Source: Bacillota bacterium
GTDB lineage: Bacteria > Bacillota > Clostridia > Lachnospirales > Lachnospiraceae
Direction of reading: 5' to 3'
Assembly: GCA_023418475.1 (NCBI GenBank)
Contig: JAEZZO010000032.1
Coordinates: 1-64,000 of the forward strand
Length of the DNA: 64,000 nucleotides
Positions 7,730 through 16,159 of this stretch are shown here, piece after piece; the first letter of the stretch is position 1; each line of letters opens with the position of its first letter. The translations under genes and the position numbers were made by a program. Below the pieces are notes generated by a model that searched no databases, had not been told where the DNA came from, and saw only the letters and a program-made list of their open reading frames with translations.

Positions 7730-7777
7730 TTGAATGTTATTTTATTATAAGAAAAATAATGAGGGAAGTAATTTGGA

Positions 7778-7945
7778 ATGAGTTATGAAAATATCGAAGG
7801 ATTTTATACAGAAATACCTGAAGGAGTATACCCGGATGAAACGTTAAGGATAAATATAGATAGTCTAAATGGTCTAGAAAAAAGTCAAGTCTCGATAAAA
7901 ACTCATTGTCATTCTTCACGAAAAAACCGTAACCCTAAAAGATAA
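7778..7945 (+). CDS. possible 55-residue plus-strand protein or gene fragment
   Basis: A plus-strand frame starts MSYENIEGFYTEIPEGVYPD and ends in a basic tail (S-S-R-K-N-R-N-P-K-R). There is no convincing ribosome binding site, and its last codons lie inside a terminator hairpin. A similar short stretch (FGMRYENWKNG) occurs at 6935-6970. It may be a fragment of an inactivated gene. Weak call. Confidence 0.2.
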   Translation: MSYENIEGFYTEIPEGVYPDETLRINIDSLNGLEKSQVSIKTHCHSSRKNRNPKR

Positions 7946-7956
7946 GGCTACGGTTT
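7921..7956 (-). terminator. intrinsic terminator, probably of rpsB-tsf
   Basis: On the minus strand AAACCGTAGCC (7956-7946) pairs with GGTTACGGTTT (7934-7924), 10 of 11 bp, loop 11, followed by a T run (plus-strand A at 7921-7926). It is the first strong terminator downstream of tsf, about 255 bp after its stop. Confidence 0.7.
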
Positions 7957-8045
7957 ATTTATACATATTCTAATATTTTCGTGTATTCAAACGCTTCATT
8001 TCCAACCTAAATTTTTAAGTATCATGCAAACTTTTCGTTAAGAGG

Positions 8046-8137
8046 TTGGGTAAACTTCTTTACCCAATTCCATACCCAACTTTTACCCAAATCCGAATGA
8101 TATTTTGCGATATTTTAAGTTTAATTACGATACCCAA
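8046..8137. repeat. five TTGGGTA/TACCCAA heptamers, two forming a perfect hairpin
   Basis: TTGGGTA occurs at 8046-8052 and its complement TACCCAA at 8061-8067, 8073-8079, 8084-8090 and 8131-8137. The first two form a perfect 9-bp hairpin (TTGGGTAAA, loop CTTC, TTTACCCAA). No open frame covers the cluster. It may be a remnant of a coding repeat, such as an integrase tail, or a protein-binding cluster; it lies in the 3' region after tsf. Confidence 0.4.
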
Positions 8138-8211
8138 TTTTCTGTCAAAAATCGTTCGCAATCCTTGAAAACACTGCATTTTCCAGGTGTTCAGCATTCG
8201 TTCAGAAAAGC

Positions 8212-9147
8212 CTAGTTGCTTCCCATCTGTTTTGCAACTTCTTCGGCAAAATTTTCACTCTTCTTCTCAAGGCCTTCACCTGTCTCAAAACGAACGAAAC
8301 GCTTAACTGTCATAGAAGCACCAACCTGCTTGGATACATTTGCAAGATACTGTCCTACGGATACTTCGCTGTCCTTTACATAGATCTGATCTACCAGACA
8401 GAATTCCTTTAACTCTTTATTTAAACGTCCTTCCAGCATCTTTTCGATGATGTTCTCTGGTTTCTTAGCATTAGCCGGATCGTTCATAACCTGAGCTTTT
8501 AAGATTTCTTTCTCATGCGCAATAAAGTCAGCAGAAATCTCATCCTTTGTAACATATTTCGGAGATAAAGCAGCAATCTGCATAGCAATATTTTTAGCTG
8601 CTTCCTGCACTTCAGCATTGTTAACAGCACAGTCAACATCTACAAGAATACCAATTCTACCATTACCATGGATATAGGAGCAAACAAAACCATTTGCAGC
8701 TTCTACTTTTTCAAATCTCCTGATATTCATGTTCTCGCCAATAATAGCGATCATAGAAGATAATTCCTCTTTTACGGTAAGTGAAGGATCTAAATCCCAC
8801 TTCTCAGCAAGGAAGGAATCCATATCTGCTGCGCTTGTTTTTGTAGCTTGTGCAGCTACTGCAGCTACAAAATCTCTGAATTTCTCATTTTTTGCAACAA
8901 AGTCTGTCTCGCTGTTAACTTCTACGATAGAAGCAACCTTACCATCTTCGCTTACATTAATACCAACAATACCTTCAGCAGCAATTCTGCCTGCTTTTTT
9001 CTCAGCTGCAGCAAGTCCTTTTTCTCTTAAAAACTCAACTGCTTTATCCATATCTCCGGAGGTAGCTGCAAGAGCTTTCTTACAGTCCATCATACCGGCA
9101 CCAGTCATTTCTCTTAATTCTTTTACCATTCCAGCAGTAACTTCCAT
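8212..9147 (-). CDS. tsf: translation elongation factor Ts
   Basis: Elongation factor Ts is the guanine nucleotide exchange factor that recycles EF-Tu-GDP in the cytoplasm. The N-terminal domain is clear (VTAGMVKELREMTGAGMMDC, residues 3-22), followed by the core that contacts EF-Tu with the T-D-F-V-A-K-N-E-K-F motif at about 80-90. The length, 311 residues, is normal. The frame extends to 9198, but family alignment starts at M-E-V-T-A-G, so the ATG at 9147 is chosen; the ATG at 9159 is nearer the AAAGG site and is a possible alternative. It is downstream of rpsB with a 230-bp gap containing a hairpin. Confidence 0.97.
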   Translation of the reverse strand: MEVTAGMVKELREMTGAGMMDCKKALAATSGDMDKAVEFLREKGLAAAEKKAGRIAAEGIVGINVSEDGKVASIVEVNSETDFVAKNEKFRDFVAAVAAQATKTSAADMDSFLAEKWDLDPSLTVKEELSSMIAIIGENMNIRRFEKVEAANGFVCSYIHGNGRIGILVDVDCAVNNAEVQEAAKNIAMQIAALSPKYVTKDEISADFIAHEKEILKAQVMNDPANAKKPENIIEKMLEGRLNKELKEFCLVDQIYVKDSEVSVGQYLANVSKQVGASMTVKRFVRFETGEGLEKKSENFAEEVAKQMGSN

Positions 9148-9329
9148 ATTAATAACCATACCTTTCTTCGTAGTCGGCAGACTCTCGACTGCAGACATTT
9201 ATTTTATACGAAATCCGTACTAATTCACTGATTGCACACCTTTACCAGCTTCTATACTTGTAATAAAAATCTCTCAGGTATAAATGTCTTCTGTGAACAT
9301 TAATTATCTTTCTATATTGTTCTACTTTA

Positions 9330-9359
9330 CAAGTACCCTGCTATAAAGCGGGGTACTTG
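9330..9359 (-). other. GC-rich hairpin between rpsB and tsf
   Basis: Arms CAAGTACCCTGC (9330-9341) and GCGGGGTACTTG (9348-9359) form a 12-bp stem with one mismatch and a six-base loop. The minus-strand sequence after it (TAAAGTAGAAC) lacks a T run, so it is more likely an mRNA processing or partial attenuation element than a terminator; it may set the rpsB to tsf ratio. Confidence 0.5.
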
Positions 9360-9376
9360 GATAACATCCTATATGA

Positions 9377-10135
9377 TTATTCAGTAACAGCATCCTTCAT
9401 GTCTGCGTCAACATCTGCATCAATCTGATCACTAGTAGTATCTGTTAACTGAACGCCCTGGTTTGCTTCAATAACAGCATCTGCCATCTTGGAAACAATT
9501 AATTTAACGGCTCTGATTGCATCGTCATTACCAGGTATTACATAATCCAGTTCATCCGGATCACAGTTAGTATCTGCGATACCGATCAGAGGAATACCTA
9601 ATGTATGTGCTTCCTGAATACAAATTCTTTCCTTCTTAGGATCTACAACAAAGATTGCATCCGGGATTTTCTTCATATTCTTAATACCGCCAAGGTTCTT
9701 CTCAAGTTTTTCCCACTCTTTTTTCAGCTGGATAACTTCTTTTTTCGGAAGAACTTCAAAAGTGCCATCTTCAGACATTTTCTCGATTTCTCTTAATCTT
9801 TCAATTCTGCTTCTGATGGTCTTGAAATTTGTAAGCATACCGCCAAGCCATCTTTCATTTACAAAGTACATTCCGCAACGCTCTGCTTCAGTTTTCACTG
9901 CATCCTGCGCCTGCTTTTTCGTACCAACAAAAAGAACTGATCCACCTTCTGCTACTGCATTCTTAATTGCAGTATAAGCTTCATCTACTTTACCTACAGA
10001 CTTCTGTAAGTCGATAATATAAATACCATTTCTCTCTGTGTAGATGTACTCTGCCATCTTAGGGTTCCATCTTCTTGTCTGGTGTCCGAAATGTACACCG
10101 GCTTCCAATAACTGTTTCATTGAAATAACGCTCAT
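9377..10135 (-). CDS. rpsB: 30S ribosomal protein S2
   Basis: Ribosomal protein S2 of the small subunit. MSVISMKQLLEAGVHFGHQT at the N-terminus and RWNPKMAEYIY, LFVGTKKQAQ and IDTNCDP-type stretches (here A-D-T-N-C-D-P-D) are diagnostic. The start ATG at 10135 follows GGAGG; the open frame before it is leader. The protein is 252 residues with an acidic C-terminal tail (A-D-V-D-A-D-M-K-D) longer than the core family. It is followed by tsf, the near-universal pair, and sits at the end of the fla/che operon as in Bacillus subtilis. Confidence 0.97.
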   Translation of the reverse strand: MSVISMKQLLEAGVHFGHQTRRWNPKMAEYIYTERNGIYIIDLQKSVGKVDEAYTAIKNAVAEGGSVLFVGTKKQAQDAVKTEAERCGMYFVNERWLGGMLTNFKTIRSRIERLREIEKMSEDGTFEVLPKKEVIQLKKEWEKLEKNLGGIKNMKKIPDAIFVVDPKKERICIQEAHTLGIPLIGIADTNCDPDELDYVIPGNDDAIRAVKLIVSKMADAVIEANQGVQLTDTTSDQIDADVDADMKDAVTE

Positions 10136-10243
10136 AATTGACCTCCATTTGGTTGTTTTCTTCCGCATGTATCATATTCCAGGCAAACCATTTGCTCATT
10201 GGCACCATTGCTGAAATCAACATACGTGTAATTTGACTACGAA

Positions 10244-10272
10244 ATTATAACATAACATAATCTCTATAGCAA
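10244..10272 (-). promoter_or_regulatory. rpsB promoter (sigma-A type)
   Basis: On the minus strand -35 TTGCTA (10267-10272) and -10 TATAAT (10244-10249) are 17 bp apart. The -35 box begins only seven bases after the stop of the MltG-like gene, with no terminator between, so rpsB-tsf has its own promoter but may also receive read-through from the flagellar operon. The leader is about 100 bases. Confidence 0.75.
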
Positions 10273-10278
10273 GTACTT

Positions 10279-10872
10279 TTATTGTTTTCTTGTAATTTTA
10301 CTCACAATATCAGAATAAGAGGTACCCTTATAAAAGGTATACGTACCAACTTTAATTTTTCTAGCTTTCCCAACATTGATAATATATTGATCAAAATCAG
10401 CTGCATTATTGATCAGTTTTTTTTCCTCCAAAAGTGCAGCCACTCTTTCTGAAGTCATACCTTTATTTATTGTAAAGGTAATTTTTTCTTCCTCTGTCTG
10501 ACCCTTACTTTGGGTTTTATCAGATGTACCTGATTTTGCTGCCGGTTTTGAAATAGGTGTCTTTGTAGGCTCCGGTGTCGGTTGTTTCGTTGGTTCCAAT
10601 GGCGTTACGGTCGCAGGAACCACTGTTGGTGTGTTAGCAGGCGGCACCGTCGGTGCAATTGTGGCTACCGGAGCAGGTGTTACTGATTGATTAATTTCCG
10701 CCAGTACATGGTCCAGATTTTTATCCTTTTCATCCTCTACCACCATACCAAGCGTCTTAGCACGATCCATAATTTCCTGATCAGTCAGTCTTTCCTTCGT
10801 GCCTCCAATGGATAAAATCAAGGTTGTAAGTATCATACCGATTCCTAAACCTCTCATATAATATTTTAACTT
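10279..10872 (-). CDS. small MltG/YceG-like membrane-anchored protein
   Basis: A 197-residue protein with one N-terminal membrane segment (about residues 5-22), a long Pro/Thr-rich linker (PTVPPANTPTVVPATVTP) and a C-terminal domain (ITFTINKGMTSERVAALLEE through to VGTYTFYKGTSYSDIVSKI) that resembles the LysM-like N-terminal part of MltG lytic transglycosylases. The catalytic MltG domain is absent, so it may only bind peptidoglycan outside the membrane. The ATG at 10872 is preceded closely by AAAGGAA; a TTG at 10929 inside the upstream gene is another option. It overlaps or abuts the SwrB-like gene and is the last gene of the fla/che run. Confidence 0.6.
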   Translation of the reverse strand, partial: KLKYYMRGLGIGMILTTLILSIGGTKERLTDQEIMDRAKTLGMVVEDEKDKNLDHVLAEINQSVTPAPVATIAPTVPPANTPTVVPATVTPLEPTKQPTPEPTKTPISKPAAKSGTSDKTQSKGQTEEEKITFTINKGMTSERVAALLEEKKLINNAADFDQYIINVGKARKIKVGTYTFYKGTSYSDIVSKITRKQ

Positions 10873-10894
10873 CATTTCCTTTGCACCAAGCCTT

Positions 10895-11584
10895 TCAATT
10901 ACTTTTGCCTTTAAATAAATCAATAACAAGCTTAACTTCTCCTTGTCCCAAATCCAACAATTTTGAAATCTCTATAATTGATTTGCCCTCAGAGTATAAT
11001 GAAAGAATTTGTGTATTGCTATTTCTTGCCATACTTAATACTGATGACTCCTGTTCCTTACTCACCATATCATTTGCGGTTTTACTCATTTTATCAATAC
11101 TATCTGCCTGCGTTACCGGCTTTGTATTCATTTTCACATCTTTTTCAGACGAGATTTTTTCACTTGTCTCTTTTGTATCCAGACTATCCCGAATCTTTTT
11201 TTTCGAAGAATCGATTTCCCGTACCGTTTCTTTTAATTCCTTTTCTTTATCACTCAGCATATTATAAAGAAATATTACTTCTTCATGGTTACGCGTAATT
11301 TTTTCAAGTATTTGTTCGGAAAATTCATTCACCGCCATTATTTTTTCATTTGAAATCCTGCTAAGCTCATCATCTGCTTGTATCATAATTTCTTCACTGG
11401 AAGCTTCTAACAATTCCTCAATTCTATGTTTCAATTGTAATCTATCTTCATTGCTTAATGCATTCTCCGATGTAATCATTTTTCCGGTTGGGGAGACAGG
11501 TTTTTGAGATTTATCCACGATTAAGCAGCTGACGATAATTACAATAATGCCTATCACAATTAAGATTATCTGTAATGAGTTCAT
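10895..11584 (-). CDS. SwrB-like protein: membrane anchor, coiled coil, C-terminal HTH-like segment (DUF6115 type)
   Basis: A 229-residue protein with one N-terminal membrane helix (MNSLQIILIVIGIIVIIVSC), a long charged coiled-coil region (about residues 45-145) and a C-terminal segment NTQILSLYSEGKSIIEISKL that looks like a helix-turn-helix. Bacillus subtilis SwrB, which promotes flagellar basal body assembly, has the same layout and lies in the same place, between sigD and rpsB. This gene is the positional and architectural counterpart, although direct sequence similarity cannot be judged here. In Lachnospiraceae such proteins are annotated DUF6115. Confidence 0.6.
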   Translation of the reverse strand: MNSLQIILIVIGIIVIIVSCLIVDKSQKPVSPTGKMITSENALSNEDRLQLKHRIEELLEASSEEIMIQADDELSRISNEKIMAVNEFSEQILEKITRNHEEVIFLYNMLSDKEKELKETVREIDSSKKKIRDSLDTKETSEKISSEKDVKMNTKPVTQADSIDKMSKTANDMVSKEQESSVLSMARNSNTQILSLYSEGKSIIEISKLLDLGQGEVKLVIDLFKGKSN

Positions 11585-11597
11585 TTGGCCTCCAATA

Positions 11598-11903
11598 TCA
11601 AATCAAAAGATCTATACCCCCGCTTTTTTGCGGTTTCTTTGATTCATCCTTTTTCTCTTTATTCTTACTGTTCTTATTTCCGTTGGAACCCTGATATTGA
11701 TTATTACCTTTTTCTTTGGCATCATAACGGTATTCATTATTATCAGATTTTGCAGCCTCCGTCGCTTTTTGCCGCTCTCGTAGAATTGTATTTTGAAAAT
11801 TTTTTTCACCCTGATCCTGCGCATGCTGCATTTTCTGATTTTCCATCTGTTTAATCTGAGAAACTTCCTGTGTTTTTAATATATCAATCGGTCTTATTTC
11901 CAT
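11598..11903 (-). CDS. small hydrophilic protein of unknown function
   Basis: A 101-residue, very hydrophilic protein. The first 25 residues (MEIRPIDILKTQEVSQIKQM) look ordered, the middle is glutamine- and charge-rich and probably coiled, and the last 50 residues are Asn/Lys-rich and likely disordered before a conserved-looking hydrophobic end (G-G-I-D-L-L-I). No known domain. It lies 13 bp upstream of the SwrB-like gene and about 100 bp downstream of fapA in the same orientation, so it is probably translated from the flagellar operon mRNA. Confidence 0.55.
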   Translation of the reverse strand: MEIRPIDILKTQEVSQIKQMENQKMQHAQDQGEKNFQNTILRERQKATEAAKSDNNEYRYDAKEKGNNQYQGSNGNKNSKNKEKKDESKKPQKSGGIDLLI

Positions 11904-12007
11904 ATTACCCTCACATTCCGCTGTAAAACAGCATAAATTCAGATGAAATAATCCTCAGTCAGAGGCGAATAATTTGTCACTGCAAAAATCTTATGAAAAT
12001 AAAAATA

Positions 12008-13609
12008 TTATAATGGAATTGTTTTGATATCTGCCCTGTCTCTGACAAATTTACTATGATGCGTGATTTCATGGATAAAACAGATTACATTAGAAATAAC
12101 TATTTTTGTACCGGGATATATTACATCAGACACCTTAATAACTCCGGATGTATGGTTCTCCATCTCAGCCCTTAGTTCATCATTACGTTTTCTGGCTTCT
12201 TTAATCTGCGTTTCCAAAATTATATTGCTTTGTGTGATTTGTTTCAGATATTCTTTCTTATCTTCTGTTATTTTAACTCCCATTGTAAGCTTTTTACGAA
12301 AAAGTACTAAGGCCTGTGCTAACTTTTCTTTATCTGCAAGCATTGCCGCAATTTTTTTCTCTGTTTCTCGAAATTCCTCCGTTATAGAAGGATCAATACC
12401 CACTTCCAATAATGTGAGCGTTCCCATCTGAGAACCTGCTGTCTTCACAGAGATCATAGTACCTGACTTAATTTCTCCTCCGGTCACGAACCCTCTTTTT
12501 CCACCTACAATAACATCTCCCTTTGCTGAAACTTTACTGTGAAGAATCGATTCCGTCGATATATACCCCCCTGCATAAACCTCGGCATTCTCTAGAAACT
12601 TCGTTATTATGTTACTATTTGCCTTGAGTACGCCCTTATTCATACCCTGCATTCCACGTTTGAGAATAATCTGTCCACCCGCTTCAATATAGGATCCTTC
12701 CACAACGCCGTTAACTTCGATATCTCCTTTTGCTCTTACGGAATAGCCTGTAATGACATTTCCCTTAATTACAACATTTCCTTCATATGAGATATCTCCG
12801 GTAGAAGCATCTACATCTGCACCGATTTCATAGGTATCCGATACAAACACTCTGCCATCTACTAATGAAACATGTCCGTCAATCTCTGAATACATTCGAA
12901 GTCCATCCTCTGATAGATGAATTTTATTTCCATGACGAAGCACATGATTATTTACCTTAGGAGGTCTTATTAAATTTCCGCATACATCAATTCCCGGTTT
13001 ACCCAGATCGATCGGTGTCAGTGTCGCCAGCAAATCTTCTTTATTACAATGAGATATGATATCAAGTTGGTGAAAATCCACCGTACCATCATCGTTTCGC
13101 TTAGGTTTCATCGTCAGATCCGTATTAAAATGATAGGTAATAACAGCATCATGACCCTGTATGGCAGGTGTAGCATTTGCCAGAATATAATCCTTACAGT
13201 ACTCTCTCTCTTTAAGGAAACGATTAATTGCCTCTTCGTCCAGACCATACTTCACTCCGGCACTTACAAGTGAAGTTACAATAGCATCTCTCGTGAGGTT
13301 GCTTCCACCAGGACTTGGTGGAAAAAATCTTCCCACAGCGCACATTCTGTTTTCACCGATTTTAATCATAGCATATTCATTCACTGTGGGAATAACTTGT
13401 ATTGCTATCTTTACTTCCGTTATATCCTCCGCTGCATTTAATGCTCTTCCGACTGCAATTTTATCAAAATCATATATCTTTTGTGTATTTAGATATTTAC
13501 TGATTTCATCAAAATACAAAGCTTCGCCGCCTGGTTCTGCTTTATATACACGCAAATAAGTACCATCCTCTTTTATGAGCAGCTGAAAATAACTATTTCT
13601 TCCTTCCAT
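12008..13609 (-). CDS. fapA: FapA-family polymer-like protein (DUF342)
   Basis: A 533-residue DUF342/FapA (flagellar assembly protein A) family protein. The central part is a parallel beta-helix built of glycine-rich turns (DISYEGNVVIKGNVITGYSV, VRAKGDIEVNGVVEGSYIEA and similar repeats, about residues 270-390) and is followed by a coiled coil (about 410-480). The N-terminal domain contains S-P-G-G-S-N. The molecular role is not settled; the family often sits near flagellar and chemotaxis genes. A strong AGGAGGG site precedes the ATG. The leader between sigD and this gene is structured and carries a sigma-D-like -10 box. Confidence 0.75.
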   Translation of the reverse strand: MEGRNSYFQLLIKEDGTYLRVYKAEPGGEALYFDEISKYLNTQKIYDFDKIAVGRALNAAEDITEVKIAIQVIPTVNEYAMIKIGENRMCAVGRFFPPSPGGSNLTRDAIVTSLVSAGVKYGLDEEAINRFLKEREYCKDYILANATPAIQGHDAVITYHFNTDLTMKPKRNDDGTVDFHQLDIISHCNKEDLLATLTPIDLGKPGIDVCGNLIRPPKVNNHVLRHGNKIHLSEDGLRMYSEIDGHVSLVDGRVFVSDTYEIGADVDASTGDISYEGNVVIKGNVITGYSVRAKGDIEVNGVVEGSYIEAGGQIILKRGMQGMNKGVLKANSNIITKFLENAEVYAGGYISTESILHSKVSAKGDVIVGGKRGFVTGGEIKSGTMISVKTAGSQMGTLTLLEVGIDPSITEEFRETEKKIAAMLADKEKLAQALVLFRKKLTMGVKITEDKKEYLKQITQSNIILETQIKEARKRNDELRAEMENHTSGVIKVSDVIYPGTKIVISNVICFIHEITHHSKFVRDRADIKTIPL

Positions 13610-13686
13610 GAAAGTTCCCTCCTATTATCGTCCCCTTTATAACCAAGTCTCATAAATTCTAACTATTCTGTCGTTCCAGCAATGCC

Positions 13687-13770
13687 AAATAAAAACCCTG
13701 CTCCGGTATCCCCTGCACAGGGAATAGTCCTACGCCTGTGTACCAGTATCATCTCTTAATCTATATCGGC
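13687..13770 (-). promoter_or_regulatory. sigma-D-like -10 box and structured leader of fapA
   Basis: GCCGATAT (minus strand, 13763-13770) matches the sigma-D -10 consensus exactly; the -35 region (TATT, 15 bp upstream) is poor. The leader then folds as CTGGTA (13746-13741) with TACCGG (13708-13703), stacked on CACAGG (13740-13735) with CCTGTG (13721-13716). An exclusive alternative is CCCTG (13722-13718) with CAGGG (13700-13696), followed by TTTTTATTT. Two competing stems, one with a U tract, is the layout of an attenuator. It does not match the c-di-GMP riboswitch classes that I know. Confidence 0.4.
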
Positions 13771-13783
13771 ATATACGGAATTT

Positions 13784-14551
13784 TTAATAACTAGTTAAAA
13801 GTTCAATATTGTTACCTAGTTTTACTTTCATTTTTTGTAGTGCTTTCGTATGCAATTGGGAGATCCTTGATTCTGATACTTCCAGAATACGGCTAATCTC
13901 CTTAAGTGTCAGCTCCTCATAATAATATAGAATAATCACCTTCTTTTCTTTCTCTGTTAGTGTCTCCAGTGTACGGATCAATATCTCCTTTAATTCGTGT
14001 TTTTCAAATATTTTATCCGGACGGTCATAATCTGCCGTCAGACTTTTCTCCATCTTAGTTTCTGTACCTTGCTCCATAAACTCATCCAAGGAAATAATGT
14101 TAGTTACCTTGGTCTGACTCTGCCAGGTTTCCAGTTCATCTATAGTAATATCCAGTTCCTTCGCAATTTCTTCATCATTTGCGATTCGTCCATACTTTAA
14201 CTCAAGATTATGGCTGGCCGCATCCATTTTTCTTTGTTTTTGCCGAATACTTCTCGGAATCCAATCCATTTTCCGGATTTGATCCAATATAGCTCCTCGT
14301 ATCCGTAACGACGCATAGGTTTCAAACTTAACACCTTTTGTATAATCATATTTATCAACTGCATCTATTAATCCAAAGGTACCGTAACCTACCAAATCAT
14401 CATATTCAACATTATATCCCAAATACATACTAAGGCGTCCTGCCACCAGTTTTACTAATCCTGCATATTCTATTAATATTTGTTCCTGCAGCTGTGGTGT
14501 CCTTTTTTTGGAATAGTCCTCCCAAAGCTTTTGCTTATTTTCAGTGTTCAT
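13784..14551 (-). CDS. sigD: flagellar sigma factor sigma-D (FliA/WhiG family)
   Basis: Sigma-28 family factor that directs RNA polymerase to late flagellar and chemotaxis promoters. Region 2 is clear (VEYDDLVGYGTFGLIDAVDK; core binding and -10 recognition), region 3 follows (Y-G-R-I-A-N-D-E-E-I-A), and region 4 holds the -35-binding helix-turn-helix LTLKEISRILEVSESRISQL. The 255-residue form starts at the ATG at 14551, with GGAGG just upstream; the earlier in-frame ATG lacks a site. It is near the 3' end of the operon, as in Bacillus subtilis. The anti-sigma factor FlgM is not in the window. Confidence 0.95.
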   Translation of the reverse strand: MNTENKQKLWEDYSKKRTPQLQEQILIEYAGLVKLVAGRLSMYLGYNVEYDDLVGYGTFGLIDAVDKYDYTKGVKFETYASLRIRGAILDQIRKMDWIPRSIRQKQRKMDAASHNLELKYGRIANDEEIAKELDITIDELETWQSQTKVTNIISLDEFMEQGTETKMEKSLTADYDRPDKIFEKHELKEILIRTLETLTEKEKKVIILYYYEELTLKEISRILEVSESRISQLHTKALQKMKVKLGNNIELLTSY

Positions 14552-14676
14552 ACTTCCTCCTGAAATCCAACCGATATTTATGCAGAGTCTAGATGATTTC
14601 ATTCTCAAAATCTTAATGTATAACCTTGCTATTTTGAGTTCACTTATAGCATTTATGATATATTAGAAGAAAACAA

Positions 14677-14940
14677 TTATTGATTACTCTTCCCTTCCTG
14701 ATTATCCTGGTCTGTTCCGGTAATTTCCTGGCTCGCTTCGGTTTCTTCCCGATCAGGCTTCTGTGATAATGCCTTTTTAACCACAGTTCTGGCGATTAAT
14801 CCAACGATGTAAAATATAATTATAACAAGAAGTAATCTTTTCAGTGCAGTTAGCTTATCCACATTATTAATAATATTTATGATGCCTGTAATTGCGGCGG
14901 CTATCAGCATAACGAATGGCGGTATAAATCTTTCTTGCAT
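14677..14940 (-). CDS. small two-TM membrane protein
   Basis: An 87-residue protein with two hydrophobic helices (about residues 6-25 and 34-53) and an acidic, Gln-rich cytoplasmic-looking tail (E-E-T-E-A-S-Q-E). No known motif. It lies between cheD and sigD in the operon, so a motility-related role is possible, but nothing in the sequence shows it. Its leader contains a 16-bp stretch shared with the intergenic repeat at 32054. Confidence 0.55.
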   Translation of the reverse strand: MQERFIPPFVMLIAAAITGIINIINNVDKLTALKRLLLVIIIFYIVGLIARTVVKKALSQKPDREETEASQEITGTDQDNQEGKSNQ

Positions 14941-14991
14941 AGCTCCTCATTCCTGCGCATTTTCAATGCCCCACATATTAAATACCATATA

Positions 14992-15477
14992 TTAAATCAT
15001 TTTCAATTCCTTTCCTACTGATTTAATATGCAACATACCTGTTTCCGTATAAAACTCTATGGTTCTACCATAATTTAATCCTGTATCTTCTGATTTCAGC
15101 ATAATATTTAATTGGTGCAGTTTTATCTTGGTAGCTTCCACATTACGGTCCCCAATCCGCATCATGTCATTATTATTGCTAAAAGCAAACATCTGTGCCC
15201 CGCCAGCAATTTTCGCAACTAATGATCTTCTATCTGCACCAATTTTCAACATTTCATAAATTAATGCATCTATCCCTGTATCTGCAAATTTTGCTTTATT
15301 CTCGTTATTCAATATTTTCGTACTGTCTGGTAGCATAACATGTACCATACCAGCAATTTTTCTGACCGGATCAAATAACACTATCCCTACACAGGAACCG
15401 AGACCTAATGTCGTCAGCGCTTGAGACGAGGTGCATACATTCAGATCCGCCATTCCCACTTTTATCATTTCGTTCAT
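14992..15477 (-). CDS. cheD: chemoreceptor glutamine deamidase CheD
   Basis: CheD deamidates selected glutamines on chemoreceptors, and CheC draws it away as part of adaptation. The catalytic cysteine C29 sits in TTLGLGSCVGIVLFD and the histidine H46 in AGMVHVMLPDS, both in the family positions. The 161-residue length is normal. Its ATG at 15477 lies nine bases downstream of the cheC stop, so the two are co-translated. A second ATG three codons in is possible. Confidence 0.95.
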   Translation of the reverse strand: MNEMIKVGMADLNVCTSSQALTTLGLGSCVGIVLFDPVRKIAGMVHVMLPDSTKILNNENKAKFADTGIDALIYEMLKIGADRRSLVAKIAGGAQMFAFSNNNDMMRIGDRNVEATKIKLHQLNIMLKSEDTGLNYGRTIEFYTETGMLHIKSVGKELKMI

Positions 15478-15486
15478 GCATTCACC

Positions 15487-16104
15487 CTATAATCCTAACG
15501 ATGTCAAAATTGAGCTATACGATTCTAATGTTGGAATTAATATAAAGTAACCATTTACTGCTCGTAAATCGTCGCCGAATTCTGTCTCAATCAGTAATGC
15601 TTTATCACCAATTTTTCCGAATTCAATCGCCGGTACACTTAAAATTGCTCCTGCCATGTCAATTGCCATATATGGAACACTGGATGTAATCAGAATATTA
15701 GTCAATGCAGATAGCGAAGACAAATAGGCACCTGCAATAATATTTCCAATCTCATTTAATGCCGATATTTCCATCTCGGTAAATTCGCCGGATGAATTTG
15801 CATACTCTCCCATCAAAAGTCTCACCAGATGCCTGGCTGCTTCCATATCCATCATAAACATCATCATACCTTCAAGCTGGCCTTCCAATGTAAACAGGAT
15901 CCCTACAACTAAATTCTCTGCACCGCCTACAATTTCAGAAAGTTCCTTAAATTCCAGCAGGTCAACTTTGGGTACTTTCATATCTATTTTGGAATTTATC
16001 ATCTGCGAGAGTGCGGTAGTTGCATTTCCCGCGCCTATATTACCGATCTCCCGCAGCACATCATACTGCATATTATCGATTTGATTCAAGTTAATTTGTG
16101 ACAC
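15487..16104 (-). CDS. cheC: CheY-P phosphatase CheC
   Basis: CheC dephosphorylates CheY-P and binds CheD. Both phosphatase motifs of the DxxxExxN type are present: D-V-L-R-E-I-G-N at residues 15-22 and S-A-L-N-E-I-G-N in the second half, each followed by a helix of small residues. The frame opens at an ATG at 16122, but GAGGTG lies between it and a GTG at 16104 at good spacing, so the GTG is taken as the start (205 residues). The adjacent cheD downstream fits the known CheC-CheD pair. Confidence 0.92.
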   Translation of the reverse strand: MSQINLNQIDNMQYDVLREIGNIGAGNATTALSQMINSKIDMKVPKVDLLEFKELSEIVGGAENLVVGILFTLEGQLEGMMMFMMDMEAARHLVRLLMGEYANSSGEFTEMEISALNEIGNIIAGAYLSSLSALTNILITSSVPYMAIDMAGAILSVPAIEFGKIGDKALLIETEFGDDLRAVNGYFILIPTLESYSSILTSLGL

Positions 16105-16159
16105 TTTTCTCACACCTCGCATTCTTTGATTTCGTCCAAAGCTCAGATTAAGACATCGA

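Noticed and set aside
7737..7919. 60-residue minus-strand frame (MKNDNEFLSRLDFFLDHLDY)
   Set aside because: No ribosome binding site and AT-rich; it overlaps the more plausible plus-strand fragment and abuts a terminator.
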